A stretch of DNA of 64,000 nt from Paenibacillus nasutitermitis (GTDB lineage Bacteria; Bacillota; Bacilli; Paenibacillales; Paenibacillaceae), in assembly GCF_014641075.1 (NCBI RefSeq), contig NZ_BMHP01000002.1, forward strand, positions 372,001 to 436,000, written 5' to 3'. The notes under the pieces were generated by a model that ran no database searches, was not told where the DNA came from, and saw only the letters and a list, made by a program, of their open reading frames with translations. Shown here piece by piece: positions 1-8,890 of the stretch. Position 1 is the stretch's first letter. Every line of letters starts with the position of its first letter. Both the position numbers and the translations under genes were made by a program.

Positions 1-58
1 CAGGACTTGTGAGCGCTTAATCCTCCGACTGGAGAAATCGCAATAATCAAAAAAAAAA

Positions 59-103
59 GGGCTAACCGGGTATCCGCCTCAGAGCGGATGTGACCGGATA
101 GCC
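59..103 (-). terminator. Rho-independent terminator after mtnN
   Basis: GGCTA-CCGG at 60-69 pairs with CCGG-TAGCC at 94-103, with an inner ATCCGC/GCGGAT stem. On the minus strand the hairpin is followed by a run of about nine T. It lies about 30 bases past the mtnN stop and has a short T-run on the other side too, so it may work in both directions. Confidence 0.85.
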
Positions 104-134
104 TTTTTAATTGGATTGGAATGACGCAGCCTGT

Positions 135-836
135 TCACATCCGTCGAAGCATTTCATCAATAATGCGATGGGAATTCACAGAAGCGGTTACTGTAAAGTC
201 TGCAAAATTAACATGAGCCGACCCGTCCGCCTTGTCCGACATGGATCGAATCACGACAAATGGCGTGCCGTTCATTACGCATACCTGGGCAAGCGAAGCC
301 CCTTCCATTTCGGTACAGGCACCGCCAAGCTCCTCATGCAGCTCGCGGACCAGCTCGCGGGAGGCCACAAACTGATCGCCGGAAAGCACTTTCCCTTTCA
401 TGCTGCGCCCTGGAAACAGATCCTCACAGGCACGTACAGCCAGATCAACAAGCGCAGCATCCGCCACCCATTCCGAAACGTCCTGGAAAGGAATTTCTCC
501 CCGACTGAAACCTAGCGGCCTGCAATCCATATCATGCTGCTGACATGAAGTGGAAACGACAATATCGCCGATATTCAAACTCGGATCCAGCGCCCCGGCA
601 ACACCGGTGAACAGGATGCAATCCGCCCCTGCGTCAATAAGCAGCTGCGTACAGACGGCCGCGTTCACTTTACCCACGCCCGACTTGCAGAAGATCACTT
701 CATGGCCGTGGAGATGGCCACTCACATAAGTGATGCCGGCTTTTTCAAACGAATTCGCTCGTTCAACATGCTTATGAAGCAATTCAATCTCTTCAGCCAT
801 TGCTCCCATGATGCCGATCTTTAACGCCTTGCTCAT
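135..836 (-). CDS. mtnN: 5'-methylthioadenosine/S-adenosylhomocysteine nucleosidase
   Basis: Cytosolic MTA/SAH nucleosidase (Pfs). It hydrolyses methylthioadenosine and S-adenosylhomocysteine to adenine plus the thioribose product, feeding methionine salvage and removing SAM by-products. The 233-residue protein has the usual family length, begins with the [10 protein letters not shown] segment, and carries the TGVAGALD glycine loop, the [10 protein letters not shown] substrate-binding segment and the SMSDKADG catalytic aspartate near the C-terminus. The ATG overlaps the ccpA stop (ATGA), so the two genes are probably translationally coupled. I infer an operon ccpA-mtnN ending at the terminator at 59-103. 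Family assignment is firm. Confidence 0.96.
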   Translation of the reverse strand: MSKALKIGIMGAMAEEIELLHKHVERANSFEKAGITYVSGHLHGHEVIFCKSGVGKVNAAVCTQLLIDAGADCILFTGVAGALDPSLNIGDIVVSTSCQQHDMDCRPLGFSRGEIPFQDVSEWVADAALVDLAVRACEDLFPGRSMKGKVLSGDQFVASRELVRELHEELGGACTEMEGASLAQVCVMNGTPFVVIRSMSDKADGSAHVNFADFTVTASVNSHRIIDEMLRRM

Positions 837-1840
837 TTCGGATTCCCTACTGATTGGCGCTTGATCACTTCATGAGGAAGTACAACCCGAGCCTGTTCGA
901 CTGTTTCTTTCTTCATCAGCTTGGTCAGCAGACGCATCGATACCGCTCCGATATCGTACATCGGCTGTGCAACAGCGGTCAGCTGCGGACGAACCATCGA
1001 AGCCATGCGGCTGTTATCCACGCTGATGACAGATAAATCATCCGGTACCTTGCGGCCGGAATCCTGAATGCAATGGATCGCACCGATTGCCATCTCGTCT
1101 GTCGCGGAGAAGACGGCTGTGGGCAGCTCCGGGAGCTCCAGGAAGTATTTCATCGCTTCCACACCGGATTCATAGCGGTAATTGCCTGTGCGGACCAGAT
1201 TCTCATCATAATCAATGCCTGCAGTTTCCAGCGCGCGTTTATAACCCTGGAATCGTGCGTACCCGTTGGACGGATCCTGCAGAGTGCCGCTGATCATCGC
1301 GATGCGCTTATGGCCCTGGTTGATTAATGTCTGGACGGCATCGAAAGCCGCAGCCTCATGATCAATGTCTACCGATGGTATAGAATCATTCTCATCCGTT
1401 GTGGCACAGAGCACCACAGGAACGTTGGAGGTCTTGAAGGCCTGAAGATGCTCGTCCGTCACGGCTCCGCCCATAAACAGCAGACCGTCGACCTGCTTCT
1501 CCAGAAGCGTGTTGATGACACGGATTTCCTTATCCTTCTTCTTGTCGGCATTGCAAAGGATAATATTGTAGTGGTACATATTCGCGATATCCTCGATGCC
1601 GCGCGCGACCTCAGCAAAAATAGCATTGGAAATATCGGGAATGACGACCCCGACAGTGGTCGTTTTTTTGCTGGCCAAACCACGCGCTACCGCGTTCGGA
1701 CGATAGCCCAGACGCTCAATCGCTTCAAAAACCTTTTTGCGTGTTTGGGGCTTCACATTGGGATTGTTGTTCACGACCCGTGAAACCGTGGCCATGGATA
1801 CGCCTGCTTCTCTTGCTACATCATAAATGGTTACGGTCAA
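833..1840 (-). CDS. ccpA: Catabolite control protein A (LacI family)
   Basis: Global carbon catabolite regulator that, with HPr-Ser-P, binds cre sites. The N-terminal LacI helix-turn-helix reads [15 protein letters not shown] followed by [10 protein letters not shown], then the hinge [11 protein letters not shown] and a periplasmic-binding-protein-like core ending in a [12 protein letters not shown] segment, as in Bacillus CcpA. I start it at a TTG (1840) because GGAG lies nine bases upstream; an in-frame ATG at 1855 overlaps that ribosome site and is unlikely to be used. The resulting 335 residues match the Bacillus protein (334). A PTS enzyme IICBA-enzyme I operon lies 2.5 kb away, but no ptsH (HPr) is in the window. 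Confidence 0.95.
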   Translation of the reverse strand: MTVTIYDVAREAGVSMATVSRVVNNNPNVKPQTRKKVFEAIERLGYRPNAVARGLASKKTTTVGVVIPDISNAIFAEVARGIEDIANMYHYNIILCNADKKKDKEIRVINTLLEKQVDGLLFMGGAVTDEHLQAFKTSNVPVVLCATTDENDSIPSVDIDHEAAAFDAVQTLINQGHKRIAMISGTLQDPSNGYARFQGYKRALETAGIDYDENLVRTGNYRYESGVEAMKYFLELPELPTAVFSATDEMAIGAIHCIQDSGRKVPDDLSVISVDNSRMASMVRPQLTAVAQPMYDIGAVSMRLLTKLMKKETVEQARVVLPHEVIKRQSVGNPK

Positions 1841-1908
1841 GGTCCTTCTCTCCATTAGTTCAAATTTTTGTAACGATAGTTTTCCACACATTTCTCTATC
1901 GTTCTATG

Positions 1909-2003
1909 GGAAGAAACCTGCTATGCCTGCTCCGGAGGCATCTGCCTGAATAGATGCCCGGCAAACGCAAGGCATAGAATCAAGCTGAAGTGGTTTCTTC
2001 TTC
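1909..2003. repeat. Large inverted-repeat element (GAAGAAACC...GGTTTCTTC)
   Basis: Outer arms GAAGAAACC (1910-1918) and GGTTTCTTC (1992-2000) flank a second nested pair CTATGCC (1921-1927) / GGCATAG (1971-1977) and an inner GCCT/AGGC stem, so the segment can fold into one long hairpin. It sits between brxC and ccpA, both on the minus strand. The outer arms resemble those of the repeats at 2901, 3004, 54656 and 58754, but the core differs, so membership in that family is only suggested. It could also act as a terminator for brxC or as a leader structure for ccpA. Confidence 0.5.
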
Positions 2004-2046
2004 CAAATCGCACCGTCCTACTTTATCGTTATGATACGACAAAATA

Positions 2047-2403
2047 CTACTTTTCGCAATGATTCCCAAGGTGATCCTCTAATGCCGAGTATGTTATGCT
2101 CCAATGAGAAGCGTGCCAGGTAACGATTCCATTCTCGATAAACAGCGTCTGCGGTGATTCATGACGGATCCCGACACTAGCGGCAATGGCCTGGGAGACC
2201 GCTGAGTATTCCACAACATCCACAACAAAACATGACAGGGATAATGTGACCGCATCCTCCAGCCAAGCGGCTAATTCGTCATATGCACCGCTACTGACTG
2301 AGCAGAGACTGCTATGCTTGAAAACAAGCACCGGGAGTCCGGCGGAACCCGTCAACGCTTCTTCCCACTGTTTGATGGTAACGAGAGGCATCGGATGCTT
2401 CAA
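2047..2403 (-). CDS. brxC: Monothiol bacilliredoxin BrxC/YtxJ
   Basis: 118-residue YtxJ-family thioredoxin-fold protein. In Bacillus this family removes bacillithiol from oxidised protein cysteines. The single active-site cysteine is in the segment KHSSLCSVSSGAYDE; the family norm is a TRCPIS-type motif, so Ser replaces the usual Pro after the Cys neighbourhood. The start appears to be TTG with GAGGGGG eight bases upstream; an in-frame ATG four codons later is the alternative. In Bacillus ytxJ also lies close to aroA and ccpA, so the neighbourhood supports the call. Confidence 0.85.
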   Translation of the reverse strand: MKHPMPLVTIKQWEEALTGSAGLPVLVFKHSSLCSVSSGAYDELAAWLEDAVTLSLSCFVVDVVEYSAVSQAIAASVGIRHESPQTLFIENGIVTWHASHWSITYSALEDHLGNHCEK

Positions 2404-2447
2404 CAGGAGCGCCCCCTCTTTGAAAGCTGTATGCTTGACGATTATAT

Positions 2448-2861
2448 CTAAAATAAAGAGCTTCTTCGACTTAGCTGTGCCAGCCGTTTATGTAAATCCG
2501 CAATCCAGGCTTCATCTGCGGCAGCTTTTGCAACAGTATACAAATCAAGAAGCTCGTTGATCCGGTTTTCCGTACGGTCCCTGATCGCTTCGAAATCGGT
2601 CAGCTTTCGGTCGTGATAAGCCTCTACTAATAAATCTGCCCATTCATTCCATTCGTTAAACAGGTAAGTCTGTTTATCCGGTTCTGCCCCCAGTTTCCCG
2701 ATCAGTCCCGTGAGGTCCGGCTTGACCTCTGGAAACACCTCGCTGCGCCTGCACGATGGGCAGGAGTAGATGGGGACATTGTCAATTTCCACAGTGCGGG
2801 AGTAAATCAATGTGCGCAGCTTAATGGGCATTAGATCACCGCATGGACACGGTTTCTGCAA
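2448..2861 (-). CDS. Zinc-ribbon (YgiT/MqsA-N-like) protein of unknown function
   Basis: About 137 residues. Two CxxC-like pairs, CPCG near the N-terminus and CPSC about 30 residues later, form a likely treble-clef or zinc-ribbon module like that of YgiT-type proteins. The remaining 90 residues are acidic and helical with no motif I recognise. I favour a TTG start (2861), eight bases after GAAGGAG; the GTG at 2870 overlaps that ribosome site. There is no partner toxin gene beside it, so a toxin-antitoxin role is not indicated. Function unknown. Confidence 0.7.
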   Translation of the reverse strand: MQKPCPCGDLMPIKLRTLIYSRTVEIDNVPIYSCPSCRRSEVFPEVKPDLTGLIGKLGAEPDKQTYLFNEWNEWADLLVEAYHDRKLTDFEAIRDRTENRINELLDLYTVAKAAADEAWIADLHKRLAQLSRRSSLF

Positions 2862-2900
2862 ATCGTCCACTCCTTCTCACGGCAACCGGCCGTCATTTAA

Positions 2901-2941
2901 GAAGAAACAATTCGAAGCACGAATACGGCATCCGTTTCTTC
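2901..2941. repeat. Palindromic repeat, variant with GAAGAAAC/GTTTCTTC arms
   Basis: GAAGAAAC at 2901-2908 and GTTTCTTC at 2934-2941 are perfect inverted repeats 25 bases apart; the inner part has TTCG..CGAA complementarity. The arms match those of the element at 58754-58803. It lies 60 bases upstream of a second copy, in the same intergenic gap. Confidence 0.5.
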
Positions 2942-3003
2942 CAGTTTCGATCGGAGCAGCTTTTTTTCTCGCAAGGTAAAAGGGCATGCTCTTATTCGAA
3001 GAC

Positions 3004-3057
3004 TAAGAATAAACGGCTAACGCCGTCATTTGCGGCTTAGCCACGTTCTTCCCTTAG
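3004..3057. repeat. Dispersed palindromic repeat, copy A
   Basis: Begins AAGAATAAACGGCTAACGCC and ends GTTCTTCCCTTAG. The inner GGCTAA/TTAGCC and CGCC/GCGG segments can pair, and the CTAAG/CTTAG ends are inverted. Near-identical left ends occur at 54656 and 58754, and the right end CTTCCCTTAG is shared by all three. In each case an AT-rich sequence with a TATAAG...CTTA small palindrome follows. Confidence 0.75.
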
Positions 3058-3179
3058 AAATACAAGCCTGGTATAAGTGAAAACTTAACCTTATCTTATA
3101 TTTCGATAAAGGTATTCGACTCCTTTTGCTGAAAGTCCTGCTTCCACGGGTTTTGTAATTTTTGCATGCGTTCCCCGTT

Positions 3180-3623
3180 TCAGGAGGTCACCTTCCGCCA
3201 ATGTTCCCTTATTGCGGGGATGGAAATAAGTGCAACGGCGACAGCCGCTCCAATGCAATCGTTGCGAATATCAAGGATATCCGGCGTGCGGCCGCCGACA
3301 AAAGACTGATGGTACTCGTCGGTTACCCCGTAAAGTCCACATAAGATGACAATCAGAATCTTCATGCCCCAGTTGTCCGCCCGCGACCCGAATCCGAAAT
3401 CAATAGCCGCCGCCAATACAAAATAAGCGATAAAATGCCCCCAATCAAAGCTGGACATGGCGGGAACAAGCTTTTGGAACCACGGCAGGAACGTATCCAG
3501 CTCGCCGCTAGTCCGCGATGAGAGCAAATAAATAGCAGCCATTATAAGAAGCGCGGGCACAAAATAAAAGAGGCTGCGCCGCGTTTTCCGCGACCCGCCC
3601 GTATGTTGAAGAGTTTGCTTCAT
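3180..3623 (-). CDS. VanZ-like family membrane protein
   Basis: 147 residues with three to four hydrophobic helices. The VanZ-family signature is clear: GVTDEYHQSFVGGR followed by an Asp-Asn pair (ILDIRND) ahead of the last helix. VanZ itself gives low-level teicoplanin resistance, but most chromosomal VanZ-like proteins have no known role, and I do not assign one. The ATG at 3623 has AAGGTG at proper spacing. It is divergent from the PfpI-like gene; their starts are 86 bases apart. Confidence 0.88.
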   Translation of the reverse strand: MKQTLQHTGGSRKTRRSLFYFVPALLIMAAIYLLSSRTSGELDTFLPWFQKLVPAMSSFDWGHFIAYFVLAAAIDFGFGSRADNWGMKILIVILCGLYGVTDEYHQSFVGGRTPDILDIRNDCIGAAVAVALISIPAIREHWRKVTS

Positions 3624-3709
3624 AGGATCACCTTCGATACAATATGGTGGATAGACGTTTAGAACCAGATTCGATCAATCCGATTCAGTTCAGCTTAAGG
3701 AGGACAACA

Positions 3710-4234
3710 ATGAGTCTCATAGGAAAAAAGATTATTTGTCTATTGGATGATGAGTTTGAAGATTTGGAGCTCTGGTACCCTGTCTACCGGGCCCGTGAAG
3801 AAGGAGCAACCGTTCAGTTTGCCGGACCGGAAAAAAACCGCACTCATATCGGAAAATACGGTGTTCCGGCAAAAGCCGATTTATCATTCGACGAAGTTAA
3901 CAGCTCCGAGGTGGACGGGCTTCTGGTTCCCGGAGGCTGGGCGCCTGACAAGCTTCGGAGATATCCTCAGGTGCTTCAACTTGTCAAGGATATGGATGCA
4001 GCCGCAAAACCGATCGGACAGATCTGCCATGCCGGCTGGGTTCTCATCTCCGCAAAAATTTTGAACGGACGAAAAGTCACATCAACCCCTGGAATCCGCG
4101 ACGATATGGAAAATGCCGGAGCCACCTGGATCGATGAAGCTGTCGTCGTGGACGGAAATCTGATCTCCTCGAGGAGACCGCCAGATCTGCCGCCATATGC
4201 CAAAGCGTTTGTAGACGCCTTCCAAGACCGTTAA
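3710..4234 (+). CDS. DJ-1/PfpI family protein (type 1 glutamine amidotransferase-like)
   Basis: 174 residues from the ATG at 3710, which has AAGGAGG seven bases upstream. The nucleophile-elbow region reads QICHAGWVL with the conserved Cys-His pair, and the family glutamate lies in the DDEFEDLELW segment near residue 15. Members act as deglycases, peptidases or chaperones under stress; the substrate here cannot be read from sequence. It is monocistronic and converges on ptsI with only 18 bases between the stops. Confidence 0.9.
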   Translation: MSLIGKKIICLLDDEFEDLELWYPVYRAREEGATVQFAGPEKNRTHIGKYGVPAKADLSFDEVNSSEVDGLLVPGGWAPDKLRRYPQVLQLVKDMDAAAKPIGQICHAGWVLISAKILNGRKVTSTPGIRDDMENAGATWIDEAVVVDGNLISSRRPPDLPPYAKAFVDAFQDR

Positions 4235-4252
4235 TGCTTCAAACTTTGCTTG

Positions 4253-6010
4253 CTACATTGCTTGGAAGGAGTCCGGGTTCCCCCCGGCTGGCAGTCCGTT
4301 ATCAAAAGCTGCCAGCATCTCATGAATCCTGAGACTGGTCCTGCATGTCAATAATTCCTGGAATAACGAACGGCTGTCTTGCTGCTTCAGGCAAAGCAGC
4401 CGTTCTTTTATTGGCAGAATAGCGTGCGCCGACATGCTGAGCTCATCGACATCGAGTGCCAGCCAGATCGGCAGCGCACGGAGATCACCTGCCATTTCAC
4501 CGCAAACACCAACATGGATGCCTGCCTCCTTGGCCGCCTCTACGGTCATTTTCAGCATCCGGAGCACAGCTGGATGGAAAGGCTCGTATAAATGGGAAAT
4601 CTGGTCATTCATCCGGTCCACGGCCAGGGTAAATTGCACGAGATCGTTTGTGCCGATACTGAAGAAGTCCACCTCGCCGGCAAGCAAATTGGCAATCATT
4701 ACCGCGGCAGGCAGCTCGATCATGATCCCGACTTCGATTTGCCGGTCATAAGCGCGGCCTTCTTCCTCCAGCTCCTGCTTGGCTTCGGAAAGCACCCTAT
4801 TCGCCGCCTGCACCTCTTCAACTGACGATATGAGAGGGTACATGATTTTCACTTTTCCGAAGGCGCTTGCCCGCAAAATGGCCTTCAGCTGTGTCTTGAA
4901 CAGATCCGTTTTGTCCAGGCACACCCGGATTGCCCGGTACCCCAGAAATGGATTTTCTTCTTCCCGATGCTCAAAATAATCCAGTTTTTTGTCCCCGCCG
5001 ATATCCAGCGTCCGGATGATCAACGGCCTGCCGGACAGTTTTTCCGCAACGTTTCGGTAAACTTCAAACTGCTCCTCTTCCTTCGGCAGACGGTTGCGGT
5101 CCATGTAGATAAATTCGGTGCGAAAAAGTCCAACCCCGTTTGTGCCGCTGGCAAGCGCCACATCCAGCTCCTTGAGCGAGCTTATATTGGCCCCAAGCTC
5201 AATTTCCTTACCGTCCTGCGTGACCGGTTGAAAGCTGACGATCCCCTTAAGCCGCTGGCTGGCTTCACGCTGGTGTTCCTGCTGCGCGGCATATTGATCA
5301 ATCAACTCTTCTTCCGGCTCCAGGTGGACAATGCCGGTAGTGCCGTCAATAATAAGCATATCACCGGTTTCGATGGCCACTTCAAGCTTCGTATCCAGAC
5401 CCACGACCAGCGGAATGCCCAGCGCTCGGGCCATAATGGAGGAATGGGACGTCGTGCTCCCAACCAGCGTGGCAATCCCAAGCACATGACTGGGATTCAA
5501 ATGCGCCAGTTGGGACGGGGAGAGCTCCTTGGCTACAAGAATAAAAGGCTGCGTATCGGAAGGTAGCGTAATCTCCGGAGCACCGAGCAAATGCTTGAGC
5601 AGCCGGTTTCCGACATCCTTAATGTCCAGCGCCCGTTCCTTCATGTATTCATCATCGAGCAGATCAAACATCGTCACAAAGTGGTCAATCGCTTCTTTAA
5701 CAGCCACTTCTGCCGCTTTGTACTGACGCTGGATGATCCCTTGAATCTCGTTCATAAAAACCGGATCCTCGAGAATAGCCAGATGGGCGTCGAAAATATA
5801 GCTTTCCTCCGTGCCTACGACCTCCCTCAGCTCATCCTTCATCTGCTCGATTTCCACCTTCGATGTACGGATGCCTTCATACAAACGTTCGAATTCACGG
5901 GCGAGATCCCCTACGTCTATTTTCTGTTCCGGTAAATCCCACTCCCAGTTCGGCAATACGAACGTCTTGCCGATTGCGATGCCCGGTGATGCTCCTATTC
6001 CTTGAATCAC
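4253..6010 (-). CDS. ptsI: PTS enzyme I (phosphoenolpyruvate-protein phosphotransferase)
   Basis: Cytosolic first enzyme of the PTS; it moves phosphate from PEP to HPr. The start is a GTG (6010) with GGAGGGG seven bases upstream and a GTGA overlap with the IICBA stop, giving 585 residues (usually 570-575). The phosphoryl-acceptor His189 lies in TTSHSSIMAR; the C-terminal PEP-binding TIM barrel has GLFRTEFIYM, IRTLDIGGDK, MIELPAAV and the catalytic-Cys segment GVCGEMAGD. The final 25 or so residues are an extra tail. HPr is not encoded here, unlike the usual ptsHI pair, so it must be elsewhere. Confidence 0.95.
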   Translation of the reverse strand: MIQGIGASPGIAIGKTFVLPNWEWDLPEQKIDVGDLAREFERLYEGIRTSKVEIEQMKDELREVVGTEESYIFDAHLAILEDPVFMNEIQGIIQRQYKAAEVAVKEAIDHFVTMFDLLDDEYMKERALDIKDVGNRLLKHLLGAPEITLPSDTQPFILVAKELSPSQLAHLNPSHVLGIATLVGSTTSHSSIMARALGIPLVVGLDTKLEVAIETGDMLIIDGTTGIVHLEPEEELIDQYAAQQEHQREASQRLKGIVSFQPVTQDGKEIELGANISSLKELDVALASGTNGVGLFRTEFIYMDRNRLPKEEEQFEVYRNVAEKLSGRPLIIRTLDIGGDKKLDYFEHREEENPFLGYRAIRVCLDKTDLFKTQLKAILRASAFGKVKIMYPLISSVEEVQAANRVLSEAKQELEEEGRAYDRQIEVGIMIELPAAVMIANLLAGEVDFFSIGTNDLVQFTLAVDRMNDQISHLYEPFHPAVLRMLKMTVEAAKEAGIHVGVCGEMAGDLRALPIWLALDVDELSMSAHAILPIKERLLCLKQQDSRSLFQELLTCRTSLRIHEMLAAFDNGLPAGGNPDSFQAM

Positions 6011-7890
6011 GCCAAATCCCCTCCACCGCTTCTCTCTTTCAAAACGACCGACATTACAGACGCTTGTCCACGCTTGACACTTTTGAATGGAGCAAAGCTC
6101 CATGAGTGAACACGATCCGAATTTGTAATCACCATCGGTGTCGCAAGTGATTTGCCCTCCTTGCGGATATACTGCAAATCAAAGGTAATCAACAACTGAC
6201 CCGGTTTAACCTGATCGCCTTCCTGAACGATCGCCTGAAAACCTTTGCCTTTGAGCTGCGAGGTATCGATACCGATATGCAGCAGAACATCCAGGCCTTC
6301 CGGCGTCCGGATTCCTATGGCATGCATGGACGGGTATACATGAATCACTTTTCCATGTACAGGTGAAACAAGTTCGCCTTTGTCCGGCATGAACGCCACC
6401 CCGTCTCCAACAAGCTTGCCCGCGAAAATAGGGTCAGGCACCTCAGTGAGCGGAATCATCCGGCCTTGAAGCGGCGAGCTGAACAGTACGCGGGAGATAT
6501 CCCGGCGGATTGCCTTATCCATTTCTTCCCGGATAAGCTCGGAATAGGTGCCGAAAACAATTTGAACAATGCCTCCTCCGAGACGGATGACCCCGGCCGC
6601 GCCCAGATGCTTCAGCGCATTGTTATCAACAAGCCGGTCGTTGGCAACCTTCAACCGCAGACGGGTTATACAGGCTTCCATCTGCATAATATTTTCTTTT
6701 CCTCCAATAGCCTGAAGAATGAGCGGGGCGCGGTAAGGGATATCGCCTGCCCATTCATCCAGCTGAGAGCCCTCCTCGCGGCCGGGTGTCGGGATCCGGA
6801 AACGACGGATCGCCCAGCGGAACAGAAAATAATAAACAAGTCCGAACACTATGCCAATCGGAATGAGCAGCCATCCTTTGGTGGCCAGATGCTCATTGAT
6901 CAGAAAATCGATCGCCCCTGCCGAGAATGAAAATCCGTGTAAAATGCCCAGCTCGTAGGTGAACCACATCACAAGGCCCGAGAGAAGCGCATGCACCACA
7001 AATAAATAAGGAGCAACAAACAAAAAAGCAAATTCAATCGGCTCCGTCACACCGGTCAGAAACGATGAAAGCGCAGCAATCATAAAGGTTTTGCGGATTT
7101 TGGGCTTCAGGTCCTCCCGCGCCTCGTGTATGATCGCAAAAGCGATCGCCGGGAGCGCAAACATCATCGTCGGATAAAGTCCCGCCATAAAGGCTCCTGC
7201 TGTGGGATCTCCGGCAAAAAAACGGGGCAAATCGCCAAACAGCACGGACCCGTTATCCAGCTCATAACCACCTACCTGAAACCAGAACACATGACTGACC
7301 AAATGATGCAGGCCGAAAACAACAAGAATCCGAAGCACAAAACCGAACAAAAAAACGCCAAATCCGCCGCCGGAAGAAACAATATCGCCAAGCGCCATTA
7401 ACCCTTCATGCAAGCTTGGAGCCAGCCGAACCATAACGATGGCCCATATCGCAGAGAAAAAGCTGACGGCAAGCGGCACAAATCGCGGTCCTCCGAAAAA
7501 CTGGATATACTCAGGAAATTTGATCGACTTGAACCGTTCATTAAATATACTGGTTACAACGCCGATGATAACACCTGTGAACACCGTTGGCTCAAGCTCA
7601 TAATGACTGGCATTTATAATGCCTGTATAGATAAACATACCGGCCAATGCTGCAAGGCCTGCGGCTGCGGCATTGCTTGTCATGCCCATCGCGACGCCGA
7701 ACGCAAAAAGATAGGGCAGGAAAGAAAACAGAGCCTCGCCGGCCGTATGTAAATGGACCTGCATCGTTGGCAGTCCCATCGCTGACCAGGGCAAAGCACT
7801 GAGACTTAAAAATACGGCAGCGCCGGGAAGCACGATGGTCGGCAGCATTAAAGAACGGCCAAGCTGCTGCAAATGACCCATAATATTCAT
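6007..7890 (-). CDS. PTS glucose/N-acetylglucosamine-type permease, EIICBA
   Basis: 627-residue membrane permease that imports and phosphorylates a hexose. Domain order is IIC (about residues 1-370, ten or so helices, with TGVTEPIEFAF), IIB (about 390-465, phospho-Cys407 in ACITRLRL) and IIA (about 480-620, phospho-His538 in LLHIGIDT). The glucose-superfamily assignment is secure, but glucose and GlcNAc specificity cannot be separated by eye. It is the first gene of an operon with ptsI and has a good sigma-A promoter at 7947-7975. Confidence 0.9.
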   Translation of the reverse strand: MNIMGHLQQLGRSLMLPTIVLPGAAVFLSLSALPWSAMGLPTMQVHLHTAGEALFSFLPYLFAFGVAMGMTSNAAAAGLAALAGMFIYTGIINASHYELEPTVFTGVIIGVVTSIFNERFKSIKFPEYIQFFGGPRFVPLAVSFFSAIWAIVMVRLAPSLHEGLMALGDIVSSGGGFGVFLFGFVLRILVVFGLHHLVSHVFWFQVGGYELDNGSVLFGDLPRFFAGDPTAGAFMAGLYPTMMFALPAIAFAIIHEAREDLKPKIRKTFMIAALSSFLTGVTEPIEFAFLFVAPYLFVVHALLSGLVMWFTYELGILHGFSFSAGAIDFLINEHLATKGWLLIPIGIVFGLVYYFLFRWAIRRFRIPTPGREEGSQLDEWAGDIPYRAPLILQAIGGKENIMQMEACITRLRLKVANDRLVDNNALKHLGAAGVIRLGGGIVQIVFGTYSELIREEMDKAIRRDISRVLFSSPLQGRMIPLTEVPDPIFAGKLVGDGVAFMPDKGELVSPVHGKVIHVYPSMHAIGIRTPEGLDVLLHIGIDTSQLKGKGFQAIVQEGDQVKPGQLLITFDLQYIRKEGKSLATPMVITNSDRVHSWSFAPFKSVKRGQASVMSVVLKERSGGGDLA

Positions 7891-7946
7891 GAATAAACCT
7901 CCCCTCTTGTCGCCTATGCGTAAATAGGGATTTTTCTCTATTGTTG

Positions 7947-7975
7947 ATCGTAAGTGTTTAAGGGTACTTTGTCAA
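7947..7975 (-). promoter_or_regulatory. Sigma-A promoter of the EIICBA-ptsI operon
   Basis: On the minus strand TTGACA (7970-7975) and TACGAT (7947-7952) are separated by 17 bases. The -35 box abuts the T-run of the preceding gene's terminator. The leader to the EIICBA start is about 50 bases; I see no clear antiterminator hairpin or cre site in it. Confidence 0.75.
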
Positions 7976-8008
7976 AAAAAAAGCGGTGGACCTCCAGGTC
8001 CGCCGCTT
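7974..8008 (-). terminator. Terminator of the Q/N-rich protein gene
   Basis: AAGCGGTGGACC (7981-7992) pairs with GGTCCGCCGCTT (7997-8008) around a 4-base loop. On the minus strand it is followed by nine T. Confidence 0.92.
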
Positions 8009-8025
8009 CCTTTGTTTGCAGTCAA

Positions 8026-8724
8026 CTAGCGTTGAAAGCCGCCAAAATTATTTTGCCGGCCCTGAAAGGAACCTGATTGTGAACCGGAAGAATAACCAAC
8101 CCTCGAGAGTACCGGTCCGGAGTTAGCGGACGAGTGCGTGGCTTGGTATACTGGATTTTGAGAGGATTGTGCATTCCCCTGCATGAACTGGTTCTGCTGG
8201 TTCATGTTAGATCCCTGCTGTTGTGAAAATTGGTTTTGGTTCGCACCAGCGGAGTAGCCAGCACGCGAGATGACAGGCTGGTATTGGCTTGTTTGATTAA
8301 ATGATTGGGAACGGGAGTTTTGATTTGCCGTATATCCAACATGAGAAATGACCGGTTGAGATTGATTAGAACCGCCCATGGATTGGCTATTATTTTGCGG
8401 TTGAAAATTCTGTTTGGACGTGTACCCAACATGCGAGATAACAGGTTGATTTTGAAATTGGTTTTGATTCTGGCTCATGCCGGAATTGCTGCTCTGGGAA
8501 TAACCTCCGCTGGAACCGAAGCTTTGCTGTCCAGCACTGAAGCCGGAATGCGAAATGACGGGACCTGACTCCTGCGAAATAAATCCGCCCTGCTGTTTCG
8601 GCTGACCTTGATAGTGGGATTGCACAAAGCCAAGCGGCTGAAAATGATTGCTGCTTTGGCTGCCGGACTGCTGCTGTCTAAACTGACTGTTCTGAAATCC
8701 GCCTTGCTGCGACATCGAGTTCAC
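8026..8724 (-). CDS. Q/N/S-rich low-complexity protein with repeated PVIS motif
   Basis: 232 residues with no signal peptide or membrane helix. More than half are Gln, Asn, Ser or Gly. Five copies of a short motif, P-V-[I/L]-S-[H/R]-x-G-[F/Y]-[S/T], occur at intervals of about 25-50 residues, as in PVISHVGYT, PVISRAGYS and PVLSRVGYS; GFVQSHYQG near residue 32 resembles a sixth. The GTG start has AAGGAGG seven bases upstream and the gene has its own terminator. I recognise no family. In a spore former it could be a coat or small acid-soluble-type protein, but that is a guess from composition. Confidence 0.75.
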   Translation of the reverse strand: MNSMSQQGGFQNSQFRQQQSGSQSSNHFQPLGFVQSHYQGQPKQQGGFISQESGPVISHSGFSAGQQSFGSSGGYSQSSNSGMSQNQNQFQNQPVISHVGYTSKQNFQPQNNSQSMGGSNQSQPVISHVGYTANQNSRSQSFNQTSQYQPVISRAGYSAGANQNQFSQQQGSNMNQQNQFMQGNAQSSQNPVYQATHSSANSGPVLSRVGYSSGSQSGSFQGRQNNFGGFQR

Positions 8725-8890
8725 GGGTTGTCCTCCTTGGAATAGAAAATGTCGGCCTGCCGGACGCTAGAAGCATCTTCCGATCAGCCTTTCTTATTGT
8801 GGGAGTGACCTGCATTTATTATGAGCAGCAAAGCCGCATAAATTGTGGACGGATTTCAGAAAAATCCCATATGTGCAGGATCAGCCGATC

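Larger units (their letters stand above)
2862..3179. other. Intergenic region with two palindromic repeats
   Basis: This stretch between the zinc-ribbon gene and the vanZ-like gene has no convincing reading frame. It holds two structured elements of the dispersed family (2901-2941 and 3004-3057), then AT-rich sequence with a TATAAGTGAAAACTTA-like small palindrome around 3072-3090. No clear intrinsic terminator with a T-run is visible for the vanZ-like gene. Confidence 0.6.
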
